A stretch of DNA of 64,000 nt from Burkholderia mayonis (GTDB lineage Bacteria > Pseudomonadota > Gammaproteobacteria > Burkholderiales > Burkholderiaceae), in the NCBI RefSeq assembly GCF_001523745.2, contig NZ_CP013386.1, forward strand, positions 1,860,001 to 1,924,000, given 5' to 3'. The notes beneath the pieces were generated by a model that was not told the origin of the DNA, ran no database searches, and saw only the letters and a program-made list of their open reading frames with translations. Of the stretch, positions 26,636 through 36,209 are shown one piece after another; position 1 is the stretch's first letter; every line of letters begins with the position of its first letter. A program made the translations under genes and the position numbers.

Positions 26636-29065
26636 TCACTCGTTCGGCGGCGGCAGGTTCTGCACCATCAGCGTCTGCGGATTCGACAGAGGAATGCCCG
26701 CCGCGCGCAGCCGCTTCAGGATCTCGAACAGCAGATCGCTCTTCGTCGTTCCGGCGATCCGCGGACTGCCGACGTAGCCCGTCACGCTGAGCGTGATTCC
26801 GTCCGGCGTCAGCTGGCTGAACGTGACGGACGGCGCGGGCTTGTCGAGGATCGACGCATGCTCGCGGTACGCGCCGAGCAGCAGGTCGCGCACTTGCTCG
26901 GGATCGGTGTTGAGCGGGAACGTGAGCATCAGCGTTGCGACGCCTTGCGTGCTGTTGCCCATCGTCACATTGCGCAGGTTCTGCGAGATCAACTGCGAGT
27001 TCGGCACGATCACCGTCGAGCGGTCGGAGAGCTGGATCTCGGTCGCGCGCACGTTGATCCGGCGGATGTCGCCTTCGACGCCCGAGATGCTGATCATGTC
27101 GCCGACCTTCACGGGCCGCTCGGTCAGGAGGATCAGCCCGGACACGAAGTTCTTCACGATCTCCTGCAGGCCGAAGCCGATGCCGACGGACAGCGCGCTC
27201 ACGATCCACGCGAGGTTGTCCCATTTGACGCCGAGGAGCGACAGCGTGAGCAGCACGATCGCGACGTAGCCGAGATTGCTGAACAGCGTGATGAGCGACG
27301 CGCGCATGCCCGGGTCCATGCCGGTCGAGGGCAGCAGCTCGTTGTCGAGCCAGCGGCGTATCGAGCGTAGCAGATAGATGCCGATCCCGAGCGCGAGCGC
27401 CGCGTTCAGTATCCGGTCGGGCACGATGTTCAGGCGCTGCAGCCTGTCGCCGCCGAACATCGAGATCACGCTCACGAGCAGGTCGTTGGGCGTCGTGCCG
27501 AAGCCGCCCGTCAACAGCGCGACGACGGCGACGAGGAGCAGCACGCTTGTGCCGATGCCGGACAGCACGGTCTTCGCCTGGTCGAGATGGCTGTCGTTCA
27601 GCCCGAACAGATGCTTGATCAGCTTGCCGCTCGACAGGCTCGCGGAGAACGCGCTCGCGCACAGATCGCGCGTGAGGCGGGTCAGCAGATACAGGCTGCC
27701 GAGCACGATCTCGAACCAGACGAGCTCGTAGGTCAGAAAACGTGCGACCGAGATGTAGCCGACCAGCAGCGCGACGAACGCCGCGACGACGGTCAGCGTG
27801 ACGCCCGCGTGGATCAGCCCGGCGAGCGTCGAGCGCGCCTCGGGGGGCTCGCCCGCCGCGGCGAGCGCGGTGCGCACGCGGTTCGCGCGCAGCAGCGACG
27901 CGCCGATCGTCACGGCGACGACGAGCGACACGATCCCGCGGCCGAACAGCGTGACCTGCAGGCTCGTGTCGGCCGTCCTGTTCAACTGCTCGAGCGCACC
28001 CGCAACGAGCAGGAGCGCTGCGAGAATCACCGGAAACGGCCGCATTGCGAGCGCGACTTCGTCGGCGAGCGCGGGCAGGCGCCATGTCGGATGGCGTGTG
28101 CACAACAGCGCGCGGCCGAGCCCCGCGATCAGCGCGCAGGTCAGCGCGAGCTTTGCGAGTTCGTCGGCGAAGTCCTGCAGCGCGCTCGACAGCGCGTAGT
28201 CGCGCGTGAGCGCGAGATAGACGAACTGCACCGCGATGCCTGTCGTCACGACGCTCGACAGCGCGACCGACGTCGCGAGCGCGCTGCGCCGCACGCGGGT
28301 CGCCGGCAGCTTGGTCAGGCTGAACCACGCGAGCGCGCGTTCGATGAGTCGTCTGCCGATCGTCCATACCGCGAGCGCGGCGGCGAGCAGGAGCGCGGTG
28401 CCGATCCGCCGGCCCGGCTCCCACGCCGCGTGCAGCACTTGCGCGATCTGCGCGCTGAACGCGTCGAGCTCCTGACGATCATCGTCCGACGGGCGGAAGA
28501 GCGGCGTCCAGAACTGCGCGCCGAGGATGCTGCCCGAGCGCAGCGCGAGCTGATCGCGCAACAGGCTGCGACGCAGCTTCGAATATTGCTGGGTCAGGTT
28601 CGCGAGGCTGTCCTTTTCGTCGGCGGCCTGCTTCAGCGCGGCGTCGAGCTGCGTTTTGCGCGTATTCAGATCCGCGCGCTGCCGCGCGACGGCGGCCGTT
28701 TCGGGCGCGGCGCCCGGCGCGGGCGGCGGCCCGAGCACGTCGAGCTGCGCCTGCAACTGCGCACGCACGGGCACGAGCGCGGCCGTCAGCTTCTCCACGT
28801 CGGAGGTCAGCGTTTGCGTCGCTTCGTCGAGCCCGCTCAACTGCTTGCCCGTCGTCGCGGTCGACGCCTGCTGCTTGATCCGGTCGAGCGCGGCCTGCAC
28901 GCGCTTGAGCTCGGCGACTGCTTCGTCGCGCGAGATCGTCGGCGCGGGCGGTACGGTCACGCCGGACGCGAGGTCGACGGCCGCCGCCGCGGGCAGCACG
29001 GCGCAGAGCAGATGCAATAGGAAGGCGAGCGCGACACATCGCGCGAATTTCGGATGACGGACCAT
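26636..29065 (-). CDS. MscS-type mechanosensitive channel with DUF3772 N-terminal domain
   Basis: 809 residues. Signal peptide, then a coiled periplasmic domain (about 40-190, DUF3772 type), eight or so transmembrane helices, and a MscS pore and beta domain near residues 600-690: GIGFGLQEIVKNFVSGL is the pore-lining helix exit, followed by TERPVKVGDMISI and VIVPNSQLISQNL. This is the large MscK/YbiO-like subclass that releases solutes under osmotic downshock. A 188-base space separates it from the nos remnant upstream. Confidence 0.92.
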   Translation of the reverse strand: MVRHPKFARCVALAFLLHLLCAVLPAAAAVDLASGVTVPPAPTISRDEAVAELKRVQAALDRIKQQASTATTGKQLSGLDEATQTLTSDVEKLTAALVPVRAQLQAQLDVLGPPPAPGAAPETAAVARQRADLNTRKTQLDAALKQAADEKDSLANLTQQYSKLRRSLLRDQLALRSGSILGAQFWTPLFRPSDDDRQELDAFSAQIAQVLHAAWEPGRRIGTALLLAAALAVWTIGRRLIERALAWFSLTKLPATRVRRSALATSVALSSVVTTGIAVQFVYLALTRDYALSSALQDFADELAKLALTCALIAGLGRALLCTRHPTWRLPALADEVALAMRPFPVILAALLLVAGALEQLNRTADTSLQVTLFGRGIVSLVVAVTIGASLLRANRVRTALAAAGEPPEARSTLAGLIHAGVTLTVVAAFVALLVGYISVARFLTYELVWFEIVLGSLYLLTRLTRDLCASAFSASLSSGKLIKHLFGLNDSHLDQAKTVLSGIGTSVLLLVAVVALLTGGFGTTPNDLLVSVISMFGGDRLQRLNIVPDRILNAALALGIGIYLLRSIRRWLDNELLPSTGMDPGMRASLITLFSNLGYVAIVLLTLSLLGVKWDNLAWIVSALSVGIGFGLQEIVKNFVSGLILLTERPVKVGDMISISGVEGDIRRINVRATEIQLSDRSTVIVPNSQLISQNLRNVTMGNSTQGVATLMLTFPLNTDPEQVRDLLLGAYREHASILDKPAPSVTFSQLTPDGITLSVTGYVGSPRIAGTTKSDLLFEILKRLRAAGIPLSNPQTLMVQNLPPPNE

Positions 29066-29253
29066 CGGGAAACCTTACAGATCGGTTGCGCGAACGGACA
29101 ACCGGGATGCGCTGTAGATTGCCACGGTTTTTCGGCTTGCGTATTGCCGACGACAAACCGAAACAACTGAAAGGAAAACGAAACAGTTGAAGGGCATCGC
29201 GCCGTGCATGCTGCGCGCCGGAGCGGCGCGCAGCATCGGCGGTCACGTGCGCG

Positions 29254-30651
29254 TCAAATCTGCTCGATCGGAATGTACCGTCCGTCCTTGCCGACGGGAG
29301 AGAGCGGCAAGCCGGCCCTCTCGCGGTGCTTTCTTTCCTTCGACAGCGGCGGGCAGCTTTGCTCGTCGCAGTACATGACCATGCAATCGAGGCACAGCAG
29401 GCACTCATCGGATCGATCCGGCCGGCGGGATCGATCGCTTGCGACCCGCAGCCGACCGCGCACGCATGGCAGGTCGTGCATTCCGGCTTGCCGCGCAGCT
29501 TGAAGATCCGCAAGCGCCCGGGCAGCGCGAGGCTCGCGCCGAGCAGGCACCGATACTTGCAGAACGGCCGCTCGACGAAGATCGATGCGCCGACGACGAA
29601 GGTCCAGAACGGCACGAACGGCCAGGCGCGGTTGAGAGCGCCGACGACGAAGGTCGTCTTGAACGGCTCGATTTTGGCGAGCTTCTCGGCCCACGGCATC
29701 GCAAAGAACGACACGACGAGCAGCGTGGCGAACACCACGGACTTGAGCTTGCGCAGTCGGTTGTGCCACGGCGCGGGCAGCTTGCGCTGCCACTTCTGCA
29801 GGCCCGTCGCATGCGCGATCTTGTAGATGAGCTCGGAGAGCAAACCGAACGGGCACATCGAGCCGCAGAAGAGACCGCGGCCCCAGACGATCACCGTCGC
29901 GGCGATCACGATCCAGAAGACGAAGATGAGCGGATCGGACAGGAACAGCGCCCAGTTTCAGCCGCTCGCAAGCAAATGAACGAGCGTCAGCACCTGCGTG
30001 ATCGATGGCTGCGCCATCTAGTAACCGCCGGCGAAGCCGATCGCGATCAGCCAGCTCACGGTCTTCGGCCAGGACACCCAGCGCTTGTCGGCGCGCTTCG
30101 CGCGGCGCACCCAGCGCTCGCGTCGCGAAGAACAGCACGACGGCGAGCGTCCGGCCGACGAAGACGGACGAAGACGGCGATTTCGACGCGCTTGCCCGTC
30201 CACGCCTTGCGCCAGCCACGCGGGCGCGTCTTCGTCGACGTGCGGACGGCCCGCCCGCGAGAACCTCGCCCGGCAGCCCGTACGGCGACGCGACCGTGGA
30301 GAAGGTCTTCGCGCCGGTTTGCTTGTCGGAGCGATGGCCGAGGAACGCGAACTTCCATGGATACGCGGCGCTGAACTTCGTGCCGCGCACGATGAAAAGC
30401 GCGTGCTCGCCGGACTGCAGCCGGCTCATCAGCTGCGCGTACTCGTAGTCGCTGAGGATGCTCTTGCCGATCGCAGGCGCATTCACATTCAGGTAGCCGT
30501 AGTAGAGATCGAGATAAGGCGCGCCGTGTCCGGCGCGTCGACGTCGGCTGGCCGGATCGTCAGGTGCGCGATCGCGCTGCGCTCGACGAGCGCCTGCCAC
30601 GCATAGCGCGTATTCGACGGCAGCAGCCTCGCCTGCGGCAGCACTGTTTCC
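29254..30651 (-). pseudogene. nosR: broken NosR-like regulator/electron-transfer protein
   Basis: Pieces of one protein appear in several frames. An N-terminal part has LPSNTRYAWQALVERSAIA; a shifted frame has APYLDLYYGYLNVNAPAIGKSIL; the membrane and iron-sulphur part has FCGSMCPFGLLSELIYK and FCKYRCLLGASLALPG; a further shift leads to ECLLCLDCMVMYCDEQSC at the end. Between 29955 and 29961 an in-frame TGA interrupts LVHLLASG-NWALFLSDP where tryptophan is expected. NosR is a membrane flavo-iron-sulphur protein needed for N2O reductase. With at least three frameshifts and one stop this copy is dead. NosR rather than a NapH-like protein is chosen because of the nosF fragment fused upstream. Confidence 0.65.
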
Positions 30652-30790
30652 TTCACGATGCCGACCTGTTCGAGGAGCGGCGCACCGGCGGTCGCGTCGA
30701 CGCCTTTCAGCCGCGCGACGAAACGCAGCGTTTCGAGCACGGTCAGGTTGTCGTAGAGCGCGACGTTTTCCGGCAGATAGCGCGATGCCG
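30652..30790 (-). pseudogene. nosF: fragment of nosF-like ABC ATPase
   Basis: About 45 codons read YLPENVALYDNLTVLETL, FVARLKGVDA and LLEQVGIV, the Q-loop-to-helical region of NosF-type ABC ATPases. It runs in frame directly into the NosR-like sequence, so a deletion has removed the end of nosF and the start of nosR. The Walker A and B parts are absent. 30791-31050 shows nothing further. Confidence 0.55.
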
Positions 30791-31050
30791 GATCCGGCGG
30801 GCCGTTCGCCGCCCGCGAATCCGCCGCTTGCGTGAGTGGCGCGCGGGCGAATCCGCTTGACCGACGGCGGAGCGGCCGTTGTCGGTGGGGCCGGCAGGCG
30901 CGTCATCGATATCCGAACCGGGACGTTCGCCTCGCTCGGGACGGCAACCGAGCGTTCGAATTTCTATGCGGCCGCGCCACTCGTCGCTCACCCGCGCCGC
31001 ATCGACGGCCTGGGCTTCGCAGGCGACGGAGTCAGGGCGCGACGCGCGCG

Positions 31051-32091
31051 CTAGCAGGACGGCATGCCGAGAATGCCTCGCGCGTCCTGGCCGGGGAGCG
31101 CGTCGGCGGCGTACGAGAAATCGCCGTCGCGCTGTCGTTTGGCGAGTTGCTGCAACAGGACCCGATAGCGCAGGCCCGCGCGGTCGAAGCGTGAAAACAG
31201 ATCGCGTCGCTCGCCGGCGTCCTGATAGCGACCGCTCTGCGGGCCGACCATGCGGTTGTCCTGCGGCGCGACGACATATGGCGTCAACGGCATCAGCACG
31301 CGCAGCGGCCAGGGCGCGGACGTCGCGTTCAACGCGAAGCTGAGCCGGCAGCGGTCGCGCGACTCCGGCAGGCACGGATGGAACAACGGCAGGTCGGTGC
31401 CCGGCGTGTAACGTCCGTACGCGAGCGCGACCGAGCTGCGCACGTGCACGTGGATCACGGCGTGAACATCCTGATGCTTCGCGCGCACGCCGCCGAACCA
31501 GCGCATGATCGGCGCGACCGATTTGTTCGTGCAGCGCCGGATCATCGTCACGGTCTCGGACGTGAACTGCACGTCGATCCGGTCCTCGTCGGATTGCTCG
31601 TTGCCGAGCACGTTCGCATGCAGGAAGTCCGCGTGCGTCAGATCAAGCAGGTTTTCGACGAGCAGCGGCGAGCAGCAGTCGAGACGGACGTTGCCCTGCA
31701 TGTACGTCGGCAGTCCGCCGTCGCGCGGCAGGAACGGCACGTCGGGCACGAGCGCGTCGCTCGCGTCTTCGGGATCGCCGTACCAGATCCATACGTAACC
31801 GTACCGTTCGAGCACCGGATAGCGTCCGGCGGCATTGATCGGCGAATCGGGAGCGGGGCGTGTCGGGGCCGGCAGGCCGGGGTGCCATCGCGACGCGTGG
31901 ACGCGGCTGCCGGCGCGCCACAGATAGCAAGGCTGCGAATGAATCTGCCAGCGCGATGCGCGCTCGCCGACCTCGAATGTGTGAGCGAGCGGAAACCACG
32001 CATTGCGCAGCCGAATCCGGTTGGGCAGCCAATCGTCTTCGTTCCGGCGGCTTGCCGTACCGGTGTCTTCGTCGTCGATGGTCGGCATCAT
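31051..32091 (-). CDS. Rieske-oxygenase-type catalytic subunit lacking the Rieske cluster
   Basis: 346 residues. The N-terminal region aligns with the start of Rieske domains (AWFPLAHTFEVGE, PCYLWRAGSRVHA, and later YPVLERYGYVWIWYGDPED), but the segment that should hold C-x-H and C-x2-H is replaced by a short Trp-His-Pro-rich stretch with no cysteines. The mononuclear iron site is intact: LLVENLLDLTHADFLHANVLG has the Asp/His/His spacing. So this protein has the oxygenase centre but no [2Fe-2S] cluster. Its ATG overlaps the stop of the partner gene by four bases, and the partner has the complementary set of sites. NdmC of caffeine degradation is a known precedent for a Rieske-less subunit. 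Confidence 0.78.
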   Translation of the reverse strand: MMPTIDDEDTGTASRRNEDDWLPNRIRLRNAWFPLAHTFEVGERASRWQIHSQPCYLWRAGSRVHASRWHPGLPAPTRPAPDSPINAAGRYPVLERYGYVWIWYGDPEDASDALVPDVPFLPRDGGLPTYMQGNVRLDCCSPLLVENLLDLTHADFLHANVLGNEQSDEDRIDVQFTSETVTMIRRCTNKSVAPIMRWFGGVRAKHQDVHAVIHVHVRSSVALAYGRYTPGTDLPLFHPCLPESRDRCRLSFALNATSAPWPLRVLMPLTPYVVAPQDNRMVGPQSGRYQDAGERRDLFSRFDRAGLRYRVLLQQLAKRQRDGDFSYAADALPGQDARGILGMPSC

Positions 32092-33086
32092 CGGTTCCTC
32101 GCACAAGGTGATCGATCGACGCCCACCGAGCTCGCGCACGCCGTTTGCGGGCGTGGCCAGGCGCGCGAGCACGACACGTCGAGCTTCGACAGTGCGCGGC
32201 CGTCGATGTGTTCGAGCATCGCGAACGGCGAACGGCGCAGGCGGGCCCACAGGCGAAACAATGCCGCGCCGGCCCCGCCCGTATCCGCGGCGACGCCGCC
32301 GCGCCACAAGACGTTCGTCGTGCCGCGGGCCGCGGGCACGATGGCGATCGACGCCCACAGCATCGGCGCGCCGTCGCGCATGTCGAGCGCGACCGACGCG
32401 AGCGCGCCGTCCTGCGGCGACGTGAGCCGAAGTGTCCACGGATAACGCGCGCCGAACCGATGATTACGCCGGCGCGTTGCCCACGTGACGCCGCGCTCCA
32501 TGCCGACCCGGCCGTCGTGCGGCTCCGGATCCGCGATCACGTAGTCCGTGATTCGCAGGCCCGCGATGCGCATCAGCAAATGCGGACCGTCGGCCAGCGC
32601 GGCGACGTATTCGTCGCACGCGACGGCTACCGTCGCCGAGCCTGCGAATCGCTGCGTGCAACGCGATGGGGGCGAGGTCGCGTCGGCCGGCTCACTCGCG
32701 TCGACGCCGTGCGTCGCACGTCCCCACACGAAGCCGTCGCGCTCGAGCGTCTCGTATGCGCGCGCAACGTAGTGCGCCGGCACCCGTTCGTGCTCCGACA
32801 GATTGGGAATCGCGACGCATGCGCCCGTCGCGCCGTCGTAGATCCAGCCGTGATAGCCGCACTGCAGCCGGCCGTCAGGCGTTATGCGTCCGAGCGACAG
32901 CGGCGCGCGGCGATGCACGCAACGATCCTCCATCGCGCGCACGGCGTCCGATGCGTCGCGATACAGCACGAGCGGCTGCCCCATGCAGACGACGCCGAGC
33001 GGCGCCTTGCCGGTCACCTGCTCGGACAGCGCGAGCGGCAGCCAGCGCGCCGTGGAATCGGAAAAAAGCGGAACGACGGTATCCAT
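32088..33086 (-). CDS. Rieske [2Fe-2S] protein with degenerate oxygenase domain
   Basis: 332 residues. Residues ~10-120 form a complete Rieske domain: RCVHRRAPLSLGRI and CGYHGWIYDGATGACVAIP supply two Cys and two His. In the C-terminal domain the place of the Asp/His/His iron triad reads CDEYVAALADGPHLL, where the usual N-x2-D-x2-H-x4-H pattern is lost. It therefore looks able to shuttle electrons but not to bind catalytic iron. It is six bases downstream of the antiporter gene and overlaps the Rieske-less oxygenase gene, which suggests a heteromeric enzyme. No ferredoxin reductase is encoded nearby. Confidence 0.78.
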   Translation of the reverse strand: MDTVVPLFSDSTARWLPLALSEQVTGKAPLGVVCMGQPLVLYRDASDAVRAMEDRCVHRRAPLSLGRITPDGRLQCGYHGWIYDGATGACVAIPNLSEHERVPAHYVARAYETLERDGFVWGRATHGVDASEPADATSPPSRCTQRFAGSATVAVACDEYVAALADGPHLLMRIAGLRITDYVIADPEPHDGRVGMERGVTWATRRRNHRFGARYPWTLRLTSPQDGALASVALDMRDGAPMLWASIAIVPAARGTTNVLWRGGVAADTGGAGAALFRLWARLRRSPFAMLEHIDGRALSKLDVSCSRAWPRPQTACASSVGVDRSPCARNR

Positions 33087-33092
33087 GGGCGT

Positions 33093-34439
33093 TCATCGCG
33101 ATGGTCGCGATGCCTCCGGCAATCCCGGCAGATGCGTATCCTCGTTGGGGTCTTGGCGGGCGGCGCGGGCCTGCGGCGCTGGAAATTCCACAGGCGAATC
33201 GTCGACGGTCATGCGCGGCGCTTGCGGCCGATGCCGCTTCGCGAGCCGATGGGTCGACATCGCGCTCAGCCACGTCATCGTCAGCGTCGCGATCAGCAAT
33301 ACCGTGTACAGCGAAGCCGGGATGATCCGCAACTGCAGACCGATCGCGAGGACCATCAGCTCGACGGTCCCGCGGCAGTTCATCAGCACGCCGATCAACG
33401 TCGCCTCCGCGCGATCGATGCCGCACAGTCGCGCGCCGGCGTAGCAGCCGCCGAACTTCGCCGCGATGCCGCCGATCAGGAAGACGACGAGCCAGCCCCA
33501 CGTCGCGCCTGTGTCGAGCGCCGAAAACGAAGCCTGAAGCCCCATGCTGACGAAGAACAGCGGGATCAGGACGAGATCGGCCAGCCCTGCGAAGCGCGCG
33601 TTCCACAACTGCCGCAGATCGTCCCGGCCCGACAGGTTGGCGGCCGCGACGAGCGCGCCGAACGCGCTATGAAAGCCGAGCCGCGACGCGGCCCACGACG
33701 ACAGCAGCACGTAGCACAGCGCGCAGATCAACGTCGCGGAATCGCTTCCGGCCCGGCGCGCACGATCGAGCAGCGAGAGGGCGATCTTGCGCACGAGCGT
33801 GACCGACACGACGAAGAACACGATGAGCAGACACACCGCGCGCACCGTCGATACCGGCGACAGGCCCGATGTCGCGATTGCGCCGACGGCGGCGAGAATC
33901 AGCCAGCTGAACGCGTCGGTCAACGTCGCCGCGAGTATCGACACCGTCGCCGAAGGGCGGTCTGCGATGCGCGCGTCGGAAACGATGCGCATCATGACGG
34001 GCAGCGCCGAAACGGATAATGCGATCCCGCAGAACAGCACGTAGGCGAGAGGCGACGCCTGCGGCTGGAACGCGCCGGACGACGCGACCGCGATCGCGCA
34101 GCCGGTCGCGAACGGCAACGCCATTCCGAATCCCGCGACGACGGTCGCGACGAGCGCGGCCGAGCGCTTTTGCGGAATCTTCCAGGTAATGTGCATGCCC
34201 GTCTGAAACATCAGGAACACGAGCCCGAGTTCGCCGAGCCGCGTGAGAATCGCGGCCGAATCCTGGCCGAGCCGCATACCGAATCCGCTCACGGCGAGCG
34301 CGCCGAATGCGGACGGGCCGAGCAGCAGCCCGGCGAGCAGCTCGCCGACGACGCGGCCTTGCCCCAGCCGTTGTGCGAGCGCGCCGAGCACGGATGCCAC
34401 GACGATCACGATGCACAGTTGCAATATCCAGTCAGCCAT
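33093..34439 (-). CDS. CPA2-type monovalent cation:proton antiporter
   Basis: 448 residues with about 12-13 hydrophobic segments. VVGELLAGLLLGPSAFG at the N-terminus and ALSVSALPVMMRI are CPA2 (KefB/RosB) features. The TrkA-N domain of KefB/C is absent; instead a ~45-residue basic, proline-rich cytoplasmic tail ends the protein. Antiporters of this type sit in several antibiotic clusters as self-resistance or export-energising proteins. It is tightly linked to the Rieske pair. Confidence 0.85.
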   Translation of the reverse strand: MADWILQLCIVIVVASVLGALAQRLGQGRVVGELLAGLLLGPSAFGALAVSGFGMRLGQDSAAILTRLGELGLVFLMFQTGMHITWKIPQKRSAALVATVVAGFGMALPFATGCAIAVASSGAFQPQASPLAYVLFCGIALSVSALPVMMRIVSDARIADRPSATVSILAATLTDAFSWLILAAVGAIATSGLSPVSTVRAVCLLIVFFVVSVTLVRKIALSLLDRARRAGSDSATLICALCYVLLSSWAASRLGFHSAFGALVAAANLSGRDDLRQLWNARFAGLADLVLIPLFFVSMGLQASFSALDTGATWGWLVVFLIGGIAAKFGGCYAGARLCGIDRAEATLIGVLMNCRGTVELMVLAIGLQLRIIPASLYTVLLIATLTMTWLSAMSTHRLAKRHRPQAPRMTVDDSPVEFPAPQARAARQDPNEDTHLPGLPEASRPSR

Positions 34440-34621
34440 CTTTCGTCGCTTCCTCGGCCTTGCCTTCTTGCCTTCTTGCGTTCGATGAGTGCCGGCGGTG
34501 CGTGCGCGGTCGCGCCGCCGGCATGCGCGTCGCGCGCCGACGGCACCGGGCCGGCCCGCGCGGGCGGCCGGCTCCGGCCATGCCGGCCGCTCGACGCGAG
34601 CGCGGCGGCTGCGCGCGCGGG

Positions 34622-36067
34622 CTATACCGCGGCGGCGACCCGCTGCAGGCCGAGCCGCGGCCTCGTCGACACGTACAGTCCGTCGAGCGCCATGTTTTGC
34701 GACAGGCAGGGCAGGCCCTCGATCGCGTCGAAGAATCGCGCGTTGTCCTCGACTTCCGAACTGCCGATCGCAGCGGCGAGCGCGCCCTTGTCCTTGCGAA
34801 GCGCGAGATTCTGATCGATGCGGCGGGACATTTCGCCCATCAGGTGCGACGTGGCCTGCTCGACGTCGGCGATGTCCTCGAGGCCGGACACGAGATTCAG
34901 GAACGCGCGCCGGATGTCGCCCGCCTCGATCGTGTAGTGGCTCAGCTCGTCGGCCTTGCTGTAGTAGCCGAGCTTGCCGTGCGCTTCGTAGAACGTCTGC
35001 ACGAACACGAGAAAGCGCAGGTACGCCTGCTGATAGCTGTCGCGATAGTATGCAGCGGCCTCCCGCTCAGACACTTCGTCACGCAGGATGCTGGCGAGCG
35101 ACGCGGCGGCGAGCATCCCGCTGTACATCGCGAGGTGGACGCCCGTGGACAGCAGCGGGTCGAGGAAGCACGCGGCGTCGCCGGACAGGAAATAGCCGTC
35201 GCCCGCGAACGAATCGCAGGTGTACGAATAGTCTTGCTCGGTCTTGAGCGGCGTGACGAGGCGCGCGTGCTGCGTCAGCTTCGTCATCACCGGGCTCAGC
35301 GCGAGCGCGCGCTCGTAGACCTGCTCGAGCGAACCGGACCGCTTCGCCTCGACGAATGCATCGCGGTGCATGACGACGCCGACGCTCGTTGGACGATCGG
35401 CGAGCGGTATCGCCCACCACCAGCCGTCCGGAATCGAGCTCACGAGAATCGACCCCGGCGCGCAGTCGTCGGGCCATGCGAGGCCTTCCCAGTAGCCCCA
35501 TGCCGCGACGTTTCGGAAGATCTCATGGAATTTGCGATTGTCCAGGTATCGGGTCGACATCAGTCCGTTGCGTCCCGACGCGTCGACGAGATGATCGAAC
35601 TCGACGGTGGTCGTCTCGTCGGCGCCTTGCGCGACGCACAGTGCCGCGCAAGGGCGACCGTCGTCGAACCGGATCTCGCGCACGCTCACGCCTTCGTGCA
35701 CCTTTGCGCCGACCGTTCGCGCATGCTGCAGCAGCAATTGATCGAATTCCTCGCGGCGCACCTGGTAGCTGTAGTGATAGGCGCCGCCGAGCTCGCCGAA
35801 ATCGAGTTTCCAGGTCTCGCCTTTCCAGTTGAAGTAGGCGCCCGGTTTGCGTTGGAAGCCGTGCCGGTCGAACGTGTCGCGCGCGCCCATCAGCGTGAGG
35901 ATTTCGAGGCACGACGGCAGCAGCGATTCGCCGATGTGATAGCGGGGGAATATTTCCTTGTCGACCAGCGTGACATCGATGCCTTCTCGAGCGAGAAATG
36001 CCGCAGCGGTCGCACCGGCCGGACCGCCGCCGATGACAAGGACTTTTGTGCGATTCGGAAGACGCAT
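34622..36067 (-). CDS. flavin-dependent halogenase-like oxidoreductase
   Basis: 481 residues. N-terminal FAD fingerprint VIGGGPAGATAAAFLA, then FPRYHIGESLLPS. The halogenase signature W-x-W-x-I-P is present as DGWWWAIPL near residue 220, and GDAACFLDPLLSTGVHLAM closes the FAD site. These are hallmarks of FAD-dependent halogenases of the PltA/CmlS branch; related reductases and hydroxylases share parts, so chlorination is not certain. AAGGAG precedes the ATG by 8 bases. In the same-strand series with the haem-oxygenase-like gene, antiporter and split Rieske pair. Confidence 0.8.
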   Translation of the reverse strand: MRLPNRTKVLVIGGGPAGATAAAFLAREGIDVTLVDKEIFPRYHIGESLLPSCLEILTLMGARDTFDRHGFQRKPGAYFNWKGETWKLDFGELGGAYHYSYQVRREEFDQLLLQHARTVGAKVHEGVSVREIRFDDGRPCAALCVAQGADETTTVEFDHLVDASGRNGLMSTRYLDNRKFHEIFRNVAAWGYWEGLAWPDDCAPGSILVSSIPDGWWWAIPLADRPTSVGVVMHRDAFVEAKRSGSLEQVYERALALSPVMTKLTQHARLVTPLKTEQDYSYTCDSFAGDGYFLSGDAACFLDPLLSTGVHLAMYSGMLAAASLASILRDEVSEREAAAYYRDSYQQAYLRFLVFVQTFYEAHGKLGYYSKADELSHYTIEAGDIRRAFLNLVSGLEDIADVEQATSHLMGEMSRRIDQNLALRKDKGALAAAIGSSEVEDNARFFDAIEGLPCLSQNMALDGLYVSTRPRLGLQRVAAAV

Positions 36068-36209
36068 GTTTGCTTCTCCTTGTATTGGGGAACGTCATGT
36101 TCACGAGCGGATCCTGCCGTCCGGCGCGGCAATTCGATTCCGATCGCTTAATGATTGAGCCGGACTTCGGTCTCGCGAGAGTCATGCCCGGGCGGTGCCC
36201 GGGTTCTTG

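Noticed and set aside
29254..30906. A single intact 550-codon minus-strand gene
   Set aside because: Only parts of this frame match NosR; the intervening parts are out of frame and match in other frames, so it is a pseudogene.
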